Shown here: positions 28,001 to 36,551 of the stretch, piece by piece
How positions within the stretch are numbered: position 1 is the stretch's first letter
Layout of the letters: each line of letters starts with the position of its first letter
Assembly: GCA_964450405.1 (NCBI GenBank)
Contig: CAYVCQ010000006.1
Coordinates: 116,758-180,757 of the forward strand
Source of the DNA: WRGT01 sp964450405
Lineage (GTDB): Bacteria > Spirochaetota > UBA4802 > UBA5550
Direction of reading: 5' to 3'
Length of the DNA stretch: 64,000 bases
Notes under the pieces: model-generated
Told to the model about the DNA's origin: nothing
The model's database searches: none
The model's input: the letters and a program-made list of their open reading frames with translations, nothing else
Program-made: the position numbers and the translations under genes

Positions 28001-30166
28001 TTAAATTCTTCCGTTTGCCCGCATGGCGGAGAGTACAACTTTACGCATAATCTTTTCTTTACGGTTTGATGGATTATCAAGCTGCATTCTCTTTAAGTAG
28101 GGTTCTGCATGAGCCGGAACCGATCTGAACATCTCGCGAAGAAGACCTTTAATGACCGCAGATTTCTTCTTTGCTGTAAGTGCCTTCAATGAGCCGCCGA
28201 TCGCCATCTCTTCCGCAGTAAAATCTGTTCCGAATGGGAATGGTGAAAAATGCCCTTCAGTCTGATATGGTTTGAGCATAGACTCAAGTCTTTGCGGATT
28301 ATTCTGTCTGTACTCTGAAGACAATTCGAAATCAGGGGCAAGTTTTCCATTACGTTTTGCTTCTTTAATCAGCTCATCCTGAAATCGCGAATCGGTTACT
28401 TTCAAGAGTTCTTCAATTACCCTGGAGTCTGATTTTCCTCTGAGGTCTGCGATTCCGTATTCGGTTACGACTATATCCCGGAGATGCTTAGGAATTGAAG
28501 TGTGACCATAATTATAAACGATGTTCGATTTTGCTATTCCGCCGGAGTTTCTTGTGCTTTTTATCATCATAATAAGTCTTCCATCCGGGAGAGCGTGTGC
28601 CATTGCAACAAAGTTATACTGTCCGCCAATTCCGCTTATTACACGTCCATCTTCAAGCTGATCGGAAGTAATTGCTCCGAATGCATTTGCCATCATCCCT
28701 GCATTTATAAAACGTCCGTCTTTTCTTTGAAGCGAGCGTAGTTCTTCATCTCCATAGAGCTGATTAACTTTATTTACTCCGGACATTCCAAATTGCATTC
28801 TCTCCTCTTCGCTCATTGCATTAAGCGAGTTGTAGAACGCGCGTGGTCCGAGGAAAAAAGCTCCCAGAATAATTTTACCATTGAGCAATTTGCTGCCGAG
28901 AATATTTTTGACAGCAGATAAATTTTTTGCATCAGAAAAATCGGCAGTGATTTTTGTATTTCCGTCAATGATATAACCATCTTTGAATTTAAGTCCGGAT
29001 TTTAGTATGCCATATTCAGTCAGCATTGTGAATTCTTTTTCCGATATCTGCGGATGAATCCCCTCAACTTCGAGAAGAAGTTCAATTATATTTGAAGGTA
29101 TTGTTTCTGTTGCAAGTTTACCTGTATTGATAAGTTTCATGATCGGGATACTGTCATAAACTTTGCGTTTTAGTACTCCATTTTTATAAAGCTGTAAAAA
29201 TCCATCAACAAACATCTCGGATGATCCATAGAGTCCCTGTTCAAATTTTTCTGTTCCGCCAAGTCTATCAATTATAGGTTTATATTTATCAAGAATACCG
29301 GTTTCTTTCAGTACCCTTTTATACTCTGAATTTTTACTATGCCTCATATTAAGGCCGGAAGCAATTGCATCTCCAAGAGCACCTATGCCGATCTGGAGAG
29401 TTCCTCCATCTTTAACAAGAGAACTTACATAAAGTCCTATTGCATGATCCTTGAGGTTTAACGAATCTTTAGGTGGTCCAAACAACGGATAATTGAACTC
29501 CGGTCCCTGAAGAAGAATATCGTATTTATCGGCACCTGCCACTGCATCGCCATACATAAACGGCATCTGCGTATTTACCTCTCCGATGATAGCAACTTTA
29601 GCTCCTTCTTCCCGTACTTTTTGAAGTTCTTCTATTATCTCAATGCAGCAATCGGTGTTGCATCCCATTGAGTACATCATCTTCCCATTAATTTCCTGAC
29701 AACCAATAAGCTCTCCGAATACATTGAGGCCTGCATCCATAAGATCGCGAACAACATGAGTGTAGTTAGAGTTAATATGATTTCTCTGCGCTTCAGGTGA
29801 TCCCATAAATCCGCCTGCTTTACTGAAAAATTCATAAAATTGGACATTCTTTGGAAGCGTTCCGTTGCGATAATCGAGCATATATTCAAACTCCGGAGTC
29901 CCCTCGAAAATTCTGTCAACGATTGGACCAAGAAATCTTTTTTCGATCTCACTTCTCATCCTTGGCCGTTCCAGTGCAAGAGCCGTCATTATATTAAGTT
30001 TAATCGAGGAGTCTTCCTTCGCCCTTCTGTAAAGTTCATTGATAAATAATATCGGTTTACCAAGAGCAAGAGTCATTGCAAAGTTGATATCGTTGCCGAT
30101 ATAGTTGATTACATCATCAACGCTTTTCTTTACATCACTGTAAATTAAGCCGGTTTTTCCGTTCAT
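28001..30166 (-). CDS. Acetyl-CoA hydrolase / CoA-transferase family protein, paralogue 3
   Basis: A 721-residue member of the tandem trio. Motifs are conserved: GGTLQIGIGALGDAI, catalytic-type Glu317 in LYGSSEMFVDGF, SGIGGQYNFVAMAHALPDGR, and VVTEYGIADLRGK. It differs from paralogue 2 mainly around residues 100-215 and 330-400, where substrate specificity may lie. The ATG follows GGGGTGATGAA. It is the upstream-most copy in the direction of transcription and lacks the conserved control block, having instead a GC-rich hairpin 70-100 bases upstream, so its regulation probably differs. Confidence 0.88.
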   Translation of the reverse strand: MNGKTGLIYSDVKKSVDDVINYIGNDINFAMTLALGKPILFINELYRRAKEDSSIKLNIMTALALERPRMRSEIEKRFLGPIVDRIFEGTPEFEYMLDYRNGTLPKNVQFYEFFSKAGGFMGSPEAQRNHINSNYTHVVRDLMDAGLNVFGELIGCQEINGKMMYSMGCNTDCCIEIIEELQKVREEGAKVAIIGEVNTQMPFMYGDAVAGADKYDILLQGPEFNYPLFGPPKDSLNLKDHAIGLYVSSLVKDGGTLQIGIGALGDAIASGLNMRHSKNSEYKRVLKETGILDKYKPIIDRLGGTEKFEQGLYGSSEMFVDGFLQLYKNGVLKRKVYDSIPIMKLINTGKLATETIPSNIIELLLEVEGIHPQISEKEFTMLTEYGILKSGLKFKDGYIIDGNTKITADFSDAKNLSAVKNILGSKLLNGKIILGAFFLGPRAFYNSLNAMSEEERMQFGMSGVNKVNQLYGDEELRSLQRKDGRFINAGMMANAFGAITSDQLEDGRVISGIGGQYNFVAMAHALPDGRLIMMIKSTRNSGGIAKSNIVYNYGHTSIPKHLRDIVVTEYGIADLRGKSDSRVIEELLKVTDSRFQDELIKEAKRNGKLAPDFELSSEYRQNNPQRLESMLKPYQTEGHFSPFPFGTDFTAEEMAIGGSLKALTAKKKSAVIKGLLREMFRSVPAHAEPYLKRMQLDNPSNRKEKIMRKVVLSAMRANGRI

Positions 30167-30236
30167 TTCATCACCCCATTAAATTTAAATTTAACCTGAA
30201 TAAAATGCATGTATACATAAACCGGCAGTATTCTTT

Positions 30237-30263
30237 CTCCGCCGCGCCGAAGGCGCGGCGGAG
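30237..30263. repeat. 12-bp GC hairpin (CTCCGCCGCGCC / GGCGCGGCGGAG)
   Basis: A perfect 12-bp stem with a 3-base loop, identical in both arms to the hairpin at 37285-37311; only the loop differs (GAA versus AAA). It sits between paralogue 3 and the next upstream gene. It is GC-rich in an AT-rich gap, so it is probably a dispersed palindrome. Confidence 0.7.
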
Positions 30264-30424
30264 AGTAATTTTATGACCAGTTTATGTGTACCGCAAAAAA
30301 TTTAATATGTCTTCAAGCTGGGATAACTATATGATGAGTATGATTATATTGATATAATCGTAGGGATTATATTTTTATAAGTGGATAACTTATTAATTTG
30401 TAGGTTTATCACCTACAGAAAATT

Positions 30425-30603
30425 TTTAACTCATACTCTCGGTCCCTCTCTCTTTGAAATAAAAAGAGGGGAGGTTGAAAGAGAAAAACTTTAATCTGTA
30501 TTTTGTATTATAAAGAATCTGAAAAAAGTTTATAATTTTTTTTACGAAGCCCCTCTTTTTTTCATCAAAGAGAGGGGCGAGGCAGCAGCCGGGGGTGAGT
30601 TTT
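30425..30603. repeat. MITE-like element, second diverged copy
   Basis: The left end 30425-30475 (CCCTCTCTCTTTGAAAT then AAAAGAGGGGAGG) and right end 30552-30603 (CCCCTCTTTTTTT...AAAGAGAGGGG then GGGGGTGAGTTT) are inverted, ~180 bases overall. It matches 25085-25245 in layout and ends. It lies just downstream of the response regulator gene, and its right-hand hairpin may end that transcript. Confidence 0.6.
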
Positions 30604-30628
30604 AATAATTAATTACACGGTGAAGTTT

Positions 30629-31321
30629 CTAGTGATCACCGGTATTGCCTGTGAATTCCGCAGTCCAGAGCATTGCTTCCCGCACAAGGGCTGCCGATGA
30701 TGTAATTCCCAGTTTCAGTTTAATTCTTTCGCGGTAAGTGCCCACAGTTTTTACATTGATTCTCAGCTGAATTGCGATTTTACCAGTGGAGTATCCGCTT
30801 CCTATGAGACGGAAAATTTCGAGTTCTCTATCTGTTAGAGATTCAATGCCGGATAATTTATGTGCGGAGCTGCGGCTGATTGCATGATCGACAATTGCAC
30901 TGGTAACTTCTTCGCTCATATACCACTTTCCGCTCATTGTTGTACGGATAGCATCAATAATTGATCCCGATGCTTCATGCTTCATTATATATCCCGATGC
31001 ACCGGCAGCGAAGGCGCGGTGCGCATACTGCATTTCATCAAGCATGGATATTACCAGTACAGGAATATTATTCGTAAGTTTTTTTATATCTTTAATCAGA
31101 TCAATGCCGTTACTGTTTTTAAGAAGAAGATCTACTATGATAATATCGGGTTCGGATTTTTTAATCAGACGCCATGCTGTTTCGGCATCTTCAGCATCAC
31201 CGCAGACATACATATCTTTTTCCTGAAGAATAAGTTCTTTCAGTCCCATGCGGAAAACAGGGTGATCCTCAACGATAAAAATTTTAATTCTGGAGTTTAA
31301 CTGCTGACTTTTTTTTATCAT
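30629..31321 (-). CDS. NarL/LuxR-type response regulator
   Basis: A response regulator of ~230 residues. The receiver domain has the acidic pair ED after IKIFIV, the phospho-acceptor Asp64 in DIIIVDLLL (counting from the start chosen here), and the switch Lys in YIMKHEASG. The C-terminal LuxR-type helix-turn-helix is LTDRELEIFRLIGSGYSTGK followed by KTVGTYRERIKLKL. The start is ambiguous: ATG at 31330 or at 31321. I chose 31321 because it overlaps the kinase stop as ATGA, the usual sign of translational coupling. It pairs with the kinase gene just upstream; target genes unknown. Confidence 0.9.
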   Translation of the reverse strand: MIKKSQQLNSRIKIFIVEDHPVFRMGLKELILQEKDMYVCGDAEDAETAWRLIKKSEPDIIIVDLLLKNSNGIDLIKDIKKLTNNIPVLVISMLDEMQYAHRAFAAGASGYIMKHEASGSIIDAIRTTMSGKWYMSEEVTSAIVDHAISRSSAHKLSGIESLTDRELEIFRLIGSGYSTGKIAIQLRINVKTVGTYRERIKLKLGITSSAALVREAMLWTAEFTGNTGDH

Positions 31322-32385
31322 ATTGCGCATTCTTTTTTATTACTTATTTTTGAATCAAAAATTTCTATCTGCACGATTGTCCCTTTGTTTTTTTTAGAAC
31401 TGATTTCAAAAAAAGCACCGAGCATTTCGGCCCTGTACTTCATAATCTTGCGTCCTATGCCGGGAGAAGTTTTAGTCACATTAAATCCTTTCCCGTCATC
31501 CTCTATCCTGACCAGAGATCGGGGCGGATGAAACTCCATAAAAATAGTGATGTTCTCTGCATGTGCGTGTTTTACGGCATTATGTACCGCTTCTTTTACG
31601 ATAAAATAAATATTTTTTGAATGTTCGCTATTTCCGTCGGGACTTTCACCTTCAATAATAAATCGGCATTTTACACCGAACATCGATTCAGTATTCCGGA
31701 TAAGATCATGTATTGCCGATTCCAGTCCATAGTCTGTCAGATGCACAGGGCAAAGCACTTTTGCGAAACCCCTGGTTTTGTCCACTGCTTCGATGACGAG
31801 TTTTCTGATCTTTTCAACATCTCCTGCGGTTGCCGATTTTTCTTTTGTTAGCTTTTTTGTTATAACGCTGAGAAGAGCTTCAATCCCCAGGAGATGGGGC
31901 GCGAGGTCATCATGAAGATCAAAGCCGATCCTGCGCTGCGACTCTTCGCTAATATGAATAATCTCTTTCTCAAGTTCTCTTCTTGCTGTAATATCCATGA
32001 TTGAAGCTATCCGGTATGTTGTGCCGGGAATTACACCGATGGTTATATACATCAGAAAAATCTCACCTTTTTTATTCTTCACTCTGAATTCATAATTTTT
32101 AGGAGCGCTGTGGGGAGATTGACTCCTGAGAGCGTTATATTTTATCATCATATCAAGATCTTCTTTAAGGATAAAATCCTTCCAGCTTATTTTTCCTTCA
32201 ACTTCTTCCTTTGTATATCCCATCAGTTCTGCGAACCTTGAATTAACCTTCATCATGATAGTGTTTTCATCAAAGATCAAAGTGAGGTTTTCCGTTGTTT
32301 CAAACAGGGCGCGATAAACGGAGTCGGATGGTATTCCGTTGTTAAGAAACTGTTCAAGATCGTGGTGAGGTTTTTGTTTTTTCAT
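31318..32385 (-). CDS. Soluble PAS sensor histidine kinase, NarX/DegS type
   Basis: A 355-residue cytosolic kinase with no membrane helix. The PAS domain (about 20-135) has a C-terminal PAC stretch ending IASIMDITARRELEKE. The HisKA_3-type dimerisation helix carries the phospho-accepting His158 in FDLHDDLAPHLLGI. The ATPase domain has the N-box KEAVHNAVKHAHA, the G1 box DDGKGF and a short G2 (SPGIGRKIM). It forms a two-gene operon with the NarL-type regulator, with overlapping ends. Being soluble, it should sense an internal signal such as redox state or a metabolite; no haem- or flavin-binding residue can be assigned by eye. Confidence 0.9.
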   Translation of the reverse strand: MKKQKPHHDLEQFLNNGIPSDSVYRALFETTENLTLIFDENTIMMKVNSRFAELMGYTKEEVEGKISWKDFILKEDLDMMIKYNALRSQSPHSAPKNYEFRVKNKKGEIFLMYITIGVIPGTTYRIASIMDITARRELEKEIIHISEESQRRIGFDLHDDLAPHLLGIEALLSVITKKLTKEKSATAGDVEKIRKLVIEAVDKTRGFAKVLCPVHLTDYGLESAIHDLIRNTESMFGVKCRFIIEGESPDGNSEHSKNIYFIVKEAVHNAVKHAHAENITIFMEFHPPRSLVRIEDDGKGFNVTKTSPGIGRKIMKYRAEMLGAFFEISSKKNKGTIVQIEIFDSKISNKKECAI

Positions 32386-32813
32386 GGCACCGGGATTAGG
32401 GTATTAAATTTAGAGTATTATTTTAGACGGTCTCTTTATGGAAACTGTTTAGAAAAATCTGATATTGTTTCAATGTTTCTATTCAATCAGAGGGGTGGAT
32501 TAAAAAATTATCAAGTACTATTTATCGGGATTATGGTGCTTTAAATTATTAAAAGCCGATTTAATAAAATCTATCAGGAAAATTTGTCGTTTTTTTGCGA
32601 GTATTGTTTTTTAATATTTAATGCTTTTTAAAAGAGTCATAATGGGTAAAAATATGCGGTGATCTGTCTTTCTATTGTTCAGGGCTTTACAGATGTATAT
32701 TTTATATATAGTTTTTCTCCAAATACCAGCTTTTAGAGATGAATTTGTAAAAATCTCTTGTAAAAAGAAAAATAGGTAATTAACTGACCAAAAATTTTAA
32801 AGGCATTATAAAA
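32386..32813. other. Divergent intergenic region
   Basis: About 430 AT-rich bases between the kinase gene and the decarboxylase gene, presumably holding both promoters. No convincing open frame, RNA gene or palindrome was seen. Confidence 0.45.
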
Positions 32814-34541
32814 ATGTATTCAAATGTAAAACAGTACAAAAACAGGGGGGATGTCCCTGTAGATATAGAGCAGATCAGAAAGCTTTTTATAATGCCTGAC
32901 TCTGCAGATAAGTTTAATGAGTTCGGTAATGAACTTCTTGATCTTATACACAATTTTTTTGCTGAAAAAGGGGGGATTCACAGCTCAATACTGCTTCCTG
33001 ATCTGGCAAAACTCTTTTCAAAAACAGATGTTCCCGATGCACCTCATTTGCTGAAAAATGTTCTCTATGAAATTAAAACAAACGTTATCGCGCACTCTGT
33101 GAAGGTAGCTAATCCTTATTATATCGGGCATATGACAAGTGCTGTACCTTATTTTATGGTACTGCTTGAAATGATTATCGCCGCATTAAATCAGAATCAG
33201 GTTAAGATTGAGTCGGCGAAGGCATCAACATTTCTTGAGAAACAGTTCCTCTCATGGATGCATCGTATAATTTTTAACCGATCTCCGAAGTTTTATAAAA
33301 ACAATATTCAGAACCGCGACACTGTTCTGGGGAACATGACACTCGACGGGACAATGGCAAATCTTACTGCACTGATGACTGCACGTAATATTGCATTCGG
33401 TCCGGATGACAAATTTCCGGGTATAAGAGAAGCCGGCCTTTTTGAGGCTTACAAGTATTACGGTTATGATAGAGCTGTTATACTTGTTTCAAAGAGGGGA
33501 CACTATTCAATCGATAAAGTAGGCCGGACCCTCGGTATAGGAAATCAGAATGTTTTAAAAATACCGGTAGATTCCAAAAATAGAATCGATCTGATAAAAC
33601 TTGAAAAGACAATTATTGAGATAGAGGCTGCAAATAAAGCCGGCGGACCACAGACCAAAATTCTCGCAATGGTTGGTATTGCCGGTACAACTGAAACCGG
33701 AAATATTGATAATCTAAAAGAGATGGGGCATCTTGCAAAAAAATACAAAATATTCTTTCATGTGGATGCCGCATGGGGCGGTTCAGTTTTACTGGCCGAT
33801 GAGTACAGATATCTTTTCGCAGGAATTGAGAATGCCGATTCTGTAACTGTGGATGCACATAAACTTCTTTACGCGCCGCCTTCACTCGGAATGGTTTTCT
33901 TTAAAAATGGCACAGAGCTTCGTGCTATGCAGCATTATTCCAATTATATAATAAGACCCGATTCAATGGACCTTGGGCGTCATTCTCTTGAGGGTTCGCG
34001 TCCCTTTGCTTCACTTAAACCATGGGCGACAATAAAAATATTCGGACGTGACGGATTTAAACTTATATTTGATCATGCATTTCAGCTGACATCAGTTCTC
34101 AGAGGACTTGTTGATGTGCACTGTAACTTTGAATCTATGAATCAGCCTGAACTTTTCATTTTTAATTACAGATTTATACCGAAAAAAATTCAGGAAAAAC
34201 TGAATAAGCTTATGGCTAAAATTGAAAATGAAGAGCTTAATGAGCGCAATGATGATCTGATAAAAACAAAATACCTTCATAAAATTGAAAATATTAATAT
34301 GGCGCTTAATGATCTTAACACCGAACTGCATAAAGCTATAAGGGAGGAGGATGAGAGTTTTGTATCAAGAACGATGATAGATTGTCCTCAATATTTCTAC
34401 CAGGACTGCGTTGTTCTTCGTGCTATTACGATTAATCCTCTGACAACTCCGGAGATACTTCAGGAGATCATTGAGCAGCAGAATAAACTCGGGCTCAAAA
34501 TATATAAAAGCGGTTTTGAGGGGAGATTCAGTAAACTTTAA
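32814..34541 (+). CDS. PLP-dependent group II decarboxylase, aspartate 1-decarboxylase (PanP)-like
   Basis: A 575-residue pyridoxal-phosphate enzyme of the glutamate/aromatic amino acid decarboxylase family. The Schiff-base Lys350 is in VDAHKLLYAPP, the cofactor-binding Asp is in HVDAAWGGS, and the substrate-side segment is GNMTLDGTMANLTAL. NPYYIGHMTSAVPYF and LNQNQVKIESAKAS resemble the proteins called pyridoxal-dependent aspartate 1-decarboxylase (PanP), which make beta-alanine for pantothenate and CoA when PanD is absent. That would suit a CoA-thioester-heavy genome, but glutamate or tyrosine decarboxylation is not excluded. It is monocistronic. The ~95 residues after the catalytic core, rich in Glu/Asn/Lys, are helical. 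Confidence 0.82.
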   Translation: MYSNVKQYKNRGDVPVDIEQIRKLFIMPDSADKFNEFGNELLDLIHNFFAEKGGIHSSILLPDLAKLFSKTDVPDAPHLLKNVLYEIKTNVIAHSVKVANPYYIGHMTSAVPYFMVLLEMIIAALNQNQVKIESAKASTFLEKQFLSWMHRIIFNRSPKFYKNNIQNRDTVLGNMTLDGTMANLTALMTARNIAFGPDDKFPGIREAGLFEAYKYYGYDRAVILVSKRGHYSIDKVGRTLGIGNQNVLKIPVDSKNRIDLIKLEKTIIEIEAANKAGGPQTKILAMVGIAGTTETGNIDNLKEMGHLAKKYKIFFHVDAAWGGSVLLADEYRYLFAGIENADSVTVDAHKLLYAPPSLGMVFFKNGTELRAMQHYSNYIIRPDSMDLGRHSLEGSRPFASLKPWATIKIFGRDGFKLIFDHAFQLTSVLRGLVDVHCNFESMNQPELFIFNYRFIPKKIQEKLNKLMAKIENEELNERNDDLIKTKYLHKIENINMALNDLNTELHKAIREEDESFVSRTMIDCPQYFYQDCVVLRAITINPLTTPEILQEIIEQQNKLGLKIYKSGFEGRFSKL

Positions 34542-34631
34542 TACTTACTGAGTTTCAGGGAGCAGCTCTATTTTTAAAATTATTATTGACAACTGCTGGC
34601 AATAATAATATTGACAGTATAAGAGAAAAAA

Positions 34632-34709
34632 ATGAAATCACGAAACCTTAATAATTTATTACTCAGTTTACTCCTTCTCAGCCTGCTTAAAGCCGGCGCC
34701 GGTTCGTGA
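34632..34709 (+). CDS. leuL: Leucine-rich attenuation leader peptide of leuA
   Basis: A 25-codon frame, MKSRNLNNLLLSLLLLSLL then KAGAGS and stop, with 10 leucine codons (CTT, TTA, CTC, CTG), including runs of three and four. It starts 165 bases before leuA and is followed by mutually exclusive hairpins. When leucyl-tRNA is scarce the ribosome should stall here and let leuA be transcribed. Ribosome site AAGAGAAAA (weak). Confidence 0.85.
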   Translation: MKSRNLNNLLLSLLLLSLLKAGAGS

Positions 34710-34769
34710 TGTCTACTGATAAAAAGCAATTTTAGAAGGCCGTCACGAAAACCAAGTGACGGCCTTTTT
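34637..34769 (+). promoter_or_regulatory. Leucine transcription attenuator of leuA
   Basis: Four segments give the classic alternatives. Segment 1 is 34637-34647 (ATCACGAAACC), segment 2 is 34701-34710 (GGTTCGTGAT), segment 3 is 34743-34753 (TCACGAAAACC) and segment 4 is 34756-34766. Segment 2 can pair with 1 (pause/protector) or with 3 (antiterminator). Segment 3 overlaps the terminator formed with 4. All Leu codons of the leader after the first lie between segments 1 and 2. The design matches leu/his/trp leaders of other bacteria. Confidence 0.85.
34736..34769 (+). terminator. leuA attenuator terminator
   Basis: An 11-bp perfect stem AAGGCCGTCAC / GTGACGGCCTT (34736-34746, 34756-34766) with a 9-base loop and a T-run, placed 28 bases before the leuA start. 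It is the conditional stop of the leucine attenuator. Confidence 0.92.
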
Positions 34770-34796
34770 AATTTATAAGTAAAATGGAGAATATTT

Positions 34797-36377
34797 ATGA
34801 ACGGAGATAAGATTTATATTTTTGATACAACCCTGAGAGATGGAGAGCAGTCTCCCGGATTCAGCATGAATATGGAGGAGAAGCTTATATTCGCTGATCA
34901 GCTTGAGAGACTTGGAGTTGATATAATAGAAGCAGGTTTTCCTGTAATATCTGACGGCGATTTTGAGGCGGTGAGTCTTATCGCTGAAAAAGTTAAAAGG
35001 GTACAGGTTGCGGGTTTAGCCCGTGCCGGTGCGAAGGATATTGAGTCAGCAGCAAGAGCTCTTGAAAAGGCTGTGAATCCGAGGATTCATACATTTATCT
35101 CAAGTTCGGATATTCATATTGAGTATCAGTTAAAGAAGACAAGAGATGAAGTGCTAAGGCTGGCAGTTGATGCTGTTAAGCTTGCCTCAACTTTTACAAA
35201 AAATGTTGAATTTTCAGCAATGGATGCAACCAGAAGTGACAGAAAGTACCTTGCTGAAATGGTACAGGCAGTAATAGAGGCCGGAGCTACGACAGTAAAT
35301 ATTCCGGACACCGTGGGGTACACTATTCCTAATGAGTATTATAGTCTTATAAAATATCTTTATGACAATGTGAAGAATATAAATGAAGCTGTAATTGCAG
35401 TGCATTGTCATAATGATCTTGGTCTTGCCGTGGCAAACTCTATCTCCGCAATCCAGGCCGGAGCACGTCAGGTGGAGTGTACCATAAATGGTATAGGCGA
35501 ACGTGCAGGTAATACTGCTATGGAAGAGCTTGTGATGGCAATCAAAACAAGAAGCGACATTCTGAATGTTTATACTGATATAAATACTAAGCTGATTATA
35601 CCTTCGAGTAAACTTCTTGTAAACATCACCGGTGTGTCAGTTCAGCCGAACAAGGCGATTGTCGGAGATAATGCCTTCGCGCATGAATCAGGAATACATC
35701 AGGATGGTATGCTGAAGCATGCTCAGACCTATGAGATCATGAAACCGGAAGATGTTGGTATCACTAAATCAAAACTAGTGCTGGGGAAACACTCCGGAAG
35801 ACATGCTGTGCTTACAAGACTGCAGGAGCTCGGATACGAACTGAAGCCCGATGAACTTGATTCTTTCTTTACCAGGTTCAAGTGTATTGCCGACAGGAAG
35901 AAGGAGATTTTTGAAGAGGATCTCATCGCCATCATAGGTGAAGTTCTTCATAAAATGGATCACAAGTGGAGATATACAGTGGGGAATGTTCAGATATCTA
36001 CCGGACTCTTCTCTCCCCCCATGGCGCTTGTAAATTTAAAAGATCATGAGAATAACAATGAAGAGGTGTTCGAAGTAGCCAATGGCAATGGAGGAGTTGA
36101 CGCCGGAATCAATGCTGTTAAGAAAATTACAGGTACAAAGGCATATATTAAAGCTTTCAATCTTGTTGCTATCACCGGGGGATCCGATGCTCTATGTGAA
36201 GTCTCTGTTACTGTGGAGGAGGAGTATAACGGATCTATGCTGAAAGTATTCGGCAATGGAATGAGTATAGATATTTCAGTGGCCGGAATTTTCTCCTTTG
36301 TTGATGCTATCAATAAAATTGATTATATGAAAAAAACCGGAGTCCGGAAACTTTCAATGATTGAAGAAGGTGTGTAA
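34797..36377 (+). CDS. leuA: 2-isopropylmalate synthase
   Basis: A 526-residue enzyme of normal LeuA length that condenses acetyl-CoA with 2-oxoisovalerate, the first committed step to leucine. The catalytic TIM barrel opens with IFDTTLRDGEQSPGFSM (metal-binding Asp and catalytic Arg). AVHCHNDLGLAVAN holds the metal-ligand His pair, and ECTINGIGERAGN and HESGIHQDGMLKH are further conserved stretches. The C-terminal regulatory (LeuA dimer) domain, about 395-520, should give leucine feedback inhibition. The leucine attenuator upstream confirms it is LeuA rather than homocitrate or citramalate synthase. No other leu gene follows: the next gene is on the opposite strand. Confidence 0.95.
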   Translation: MNGDKIYIFDTTLRDGEQSPGFSMNMEEKLIFADQLERLGVDIIEAGFPVISDGDFEAVSLIAEKVKRVQVAGLARAGAKDIESAARALEKAVNPRIHTFISSSDIHIEYQLKKTRDEVLRLAVDAVKLASTFTKNVEFSAMDATRSDRKYLAEMVQAVIEAGATTVNIPDTVGYTIPNEYYSLIKYLYDNVKNINEAVIAVHCHNDLGLAVANSISAIQAGARQVECTINGIGERAGNTAMEELVMAIKTRSDILNVYTDINTKLIIPSSKLLVNITGVSVQPNKAIVGDNAFAHESGIHQDGMLKHAQTYEIMKPEDVGITKSKLVLGKHSGRHAVLTRLQELGYELKPDELDSFFTRFKCIADRKKEIFEEDLIAIIGEVLHKMDHKWRYTVGNVQISTGLFSPPMALVNLKDHENNNEEVFEVANGNGGVDAGINAVKKITGTKAYIKAFNLVAITGGSDALCEVSVTVEEEYNGSMLKVFGNGMSIDISVAGIFSFVDAINKIDYMKKTGVRKLSMIEEGV

Positions 36378-36407
36378 GCTAAAGTAGTTTAATGCGCCCT
36401 TATCCTG

Positions 36408-36509
36408 AAGGCCCCCGCACCCCCGGAGGGGGCAAGGATAGACAATACATCTGAATATTTCTTACTTAAGATAATTTCCGCTTTGCCCCCTCCGGGGGTG
36501 CGGGGGCTT
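36408..36509. repeat. 102-bp element with 27-bp GC-rich inverted ends
   Basis: Left arm 36408-36434 and right arm 36482-36509 are near-perfect reverse complements (CCCCCGCACCCCCGGAGGGGGC). It lies between the convergent leuA and oxidoreductase genes. It may act as a two-way terminator. Its core resembles the hairpin at 962-993. Confidence 0.75.
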
Positions 36510-36551
36510 GGGAGAAAGGTCAGTAGTGTTTTTGTATATCAGACTTTTAAC

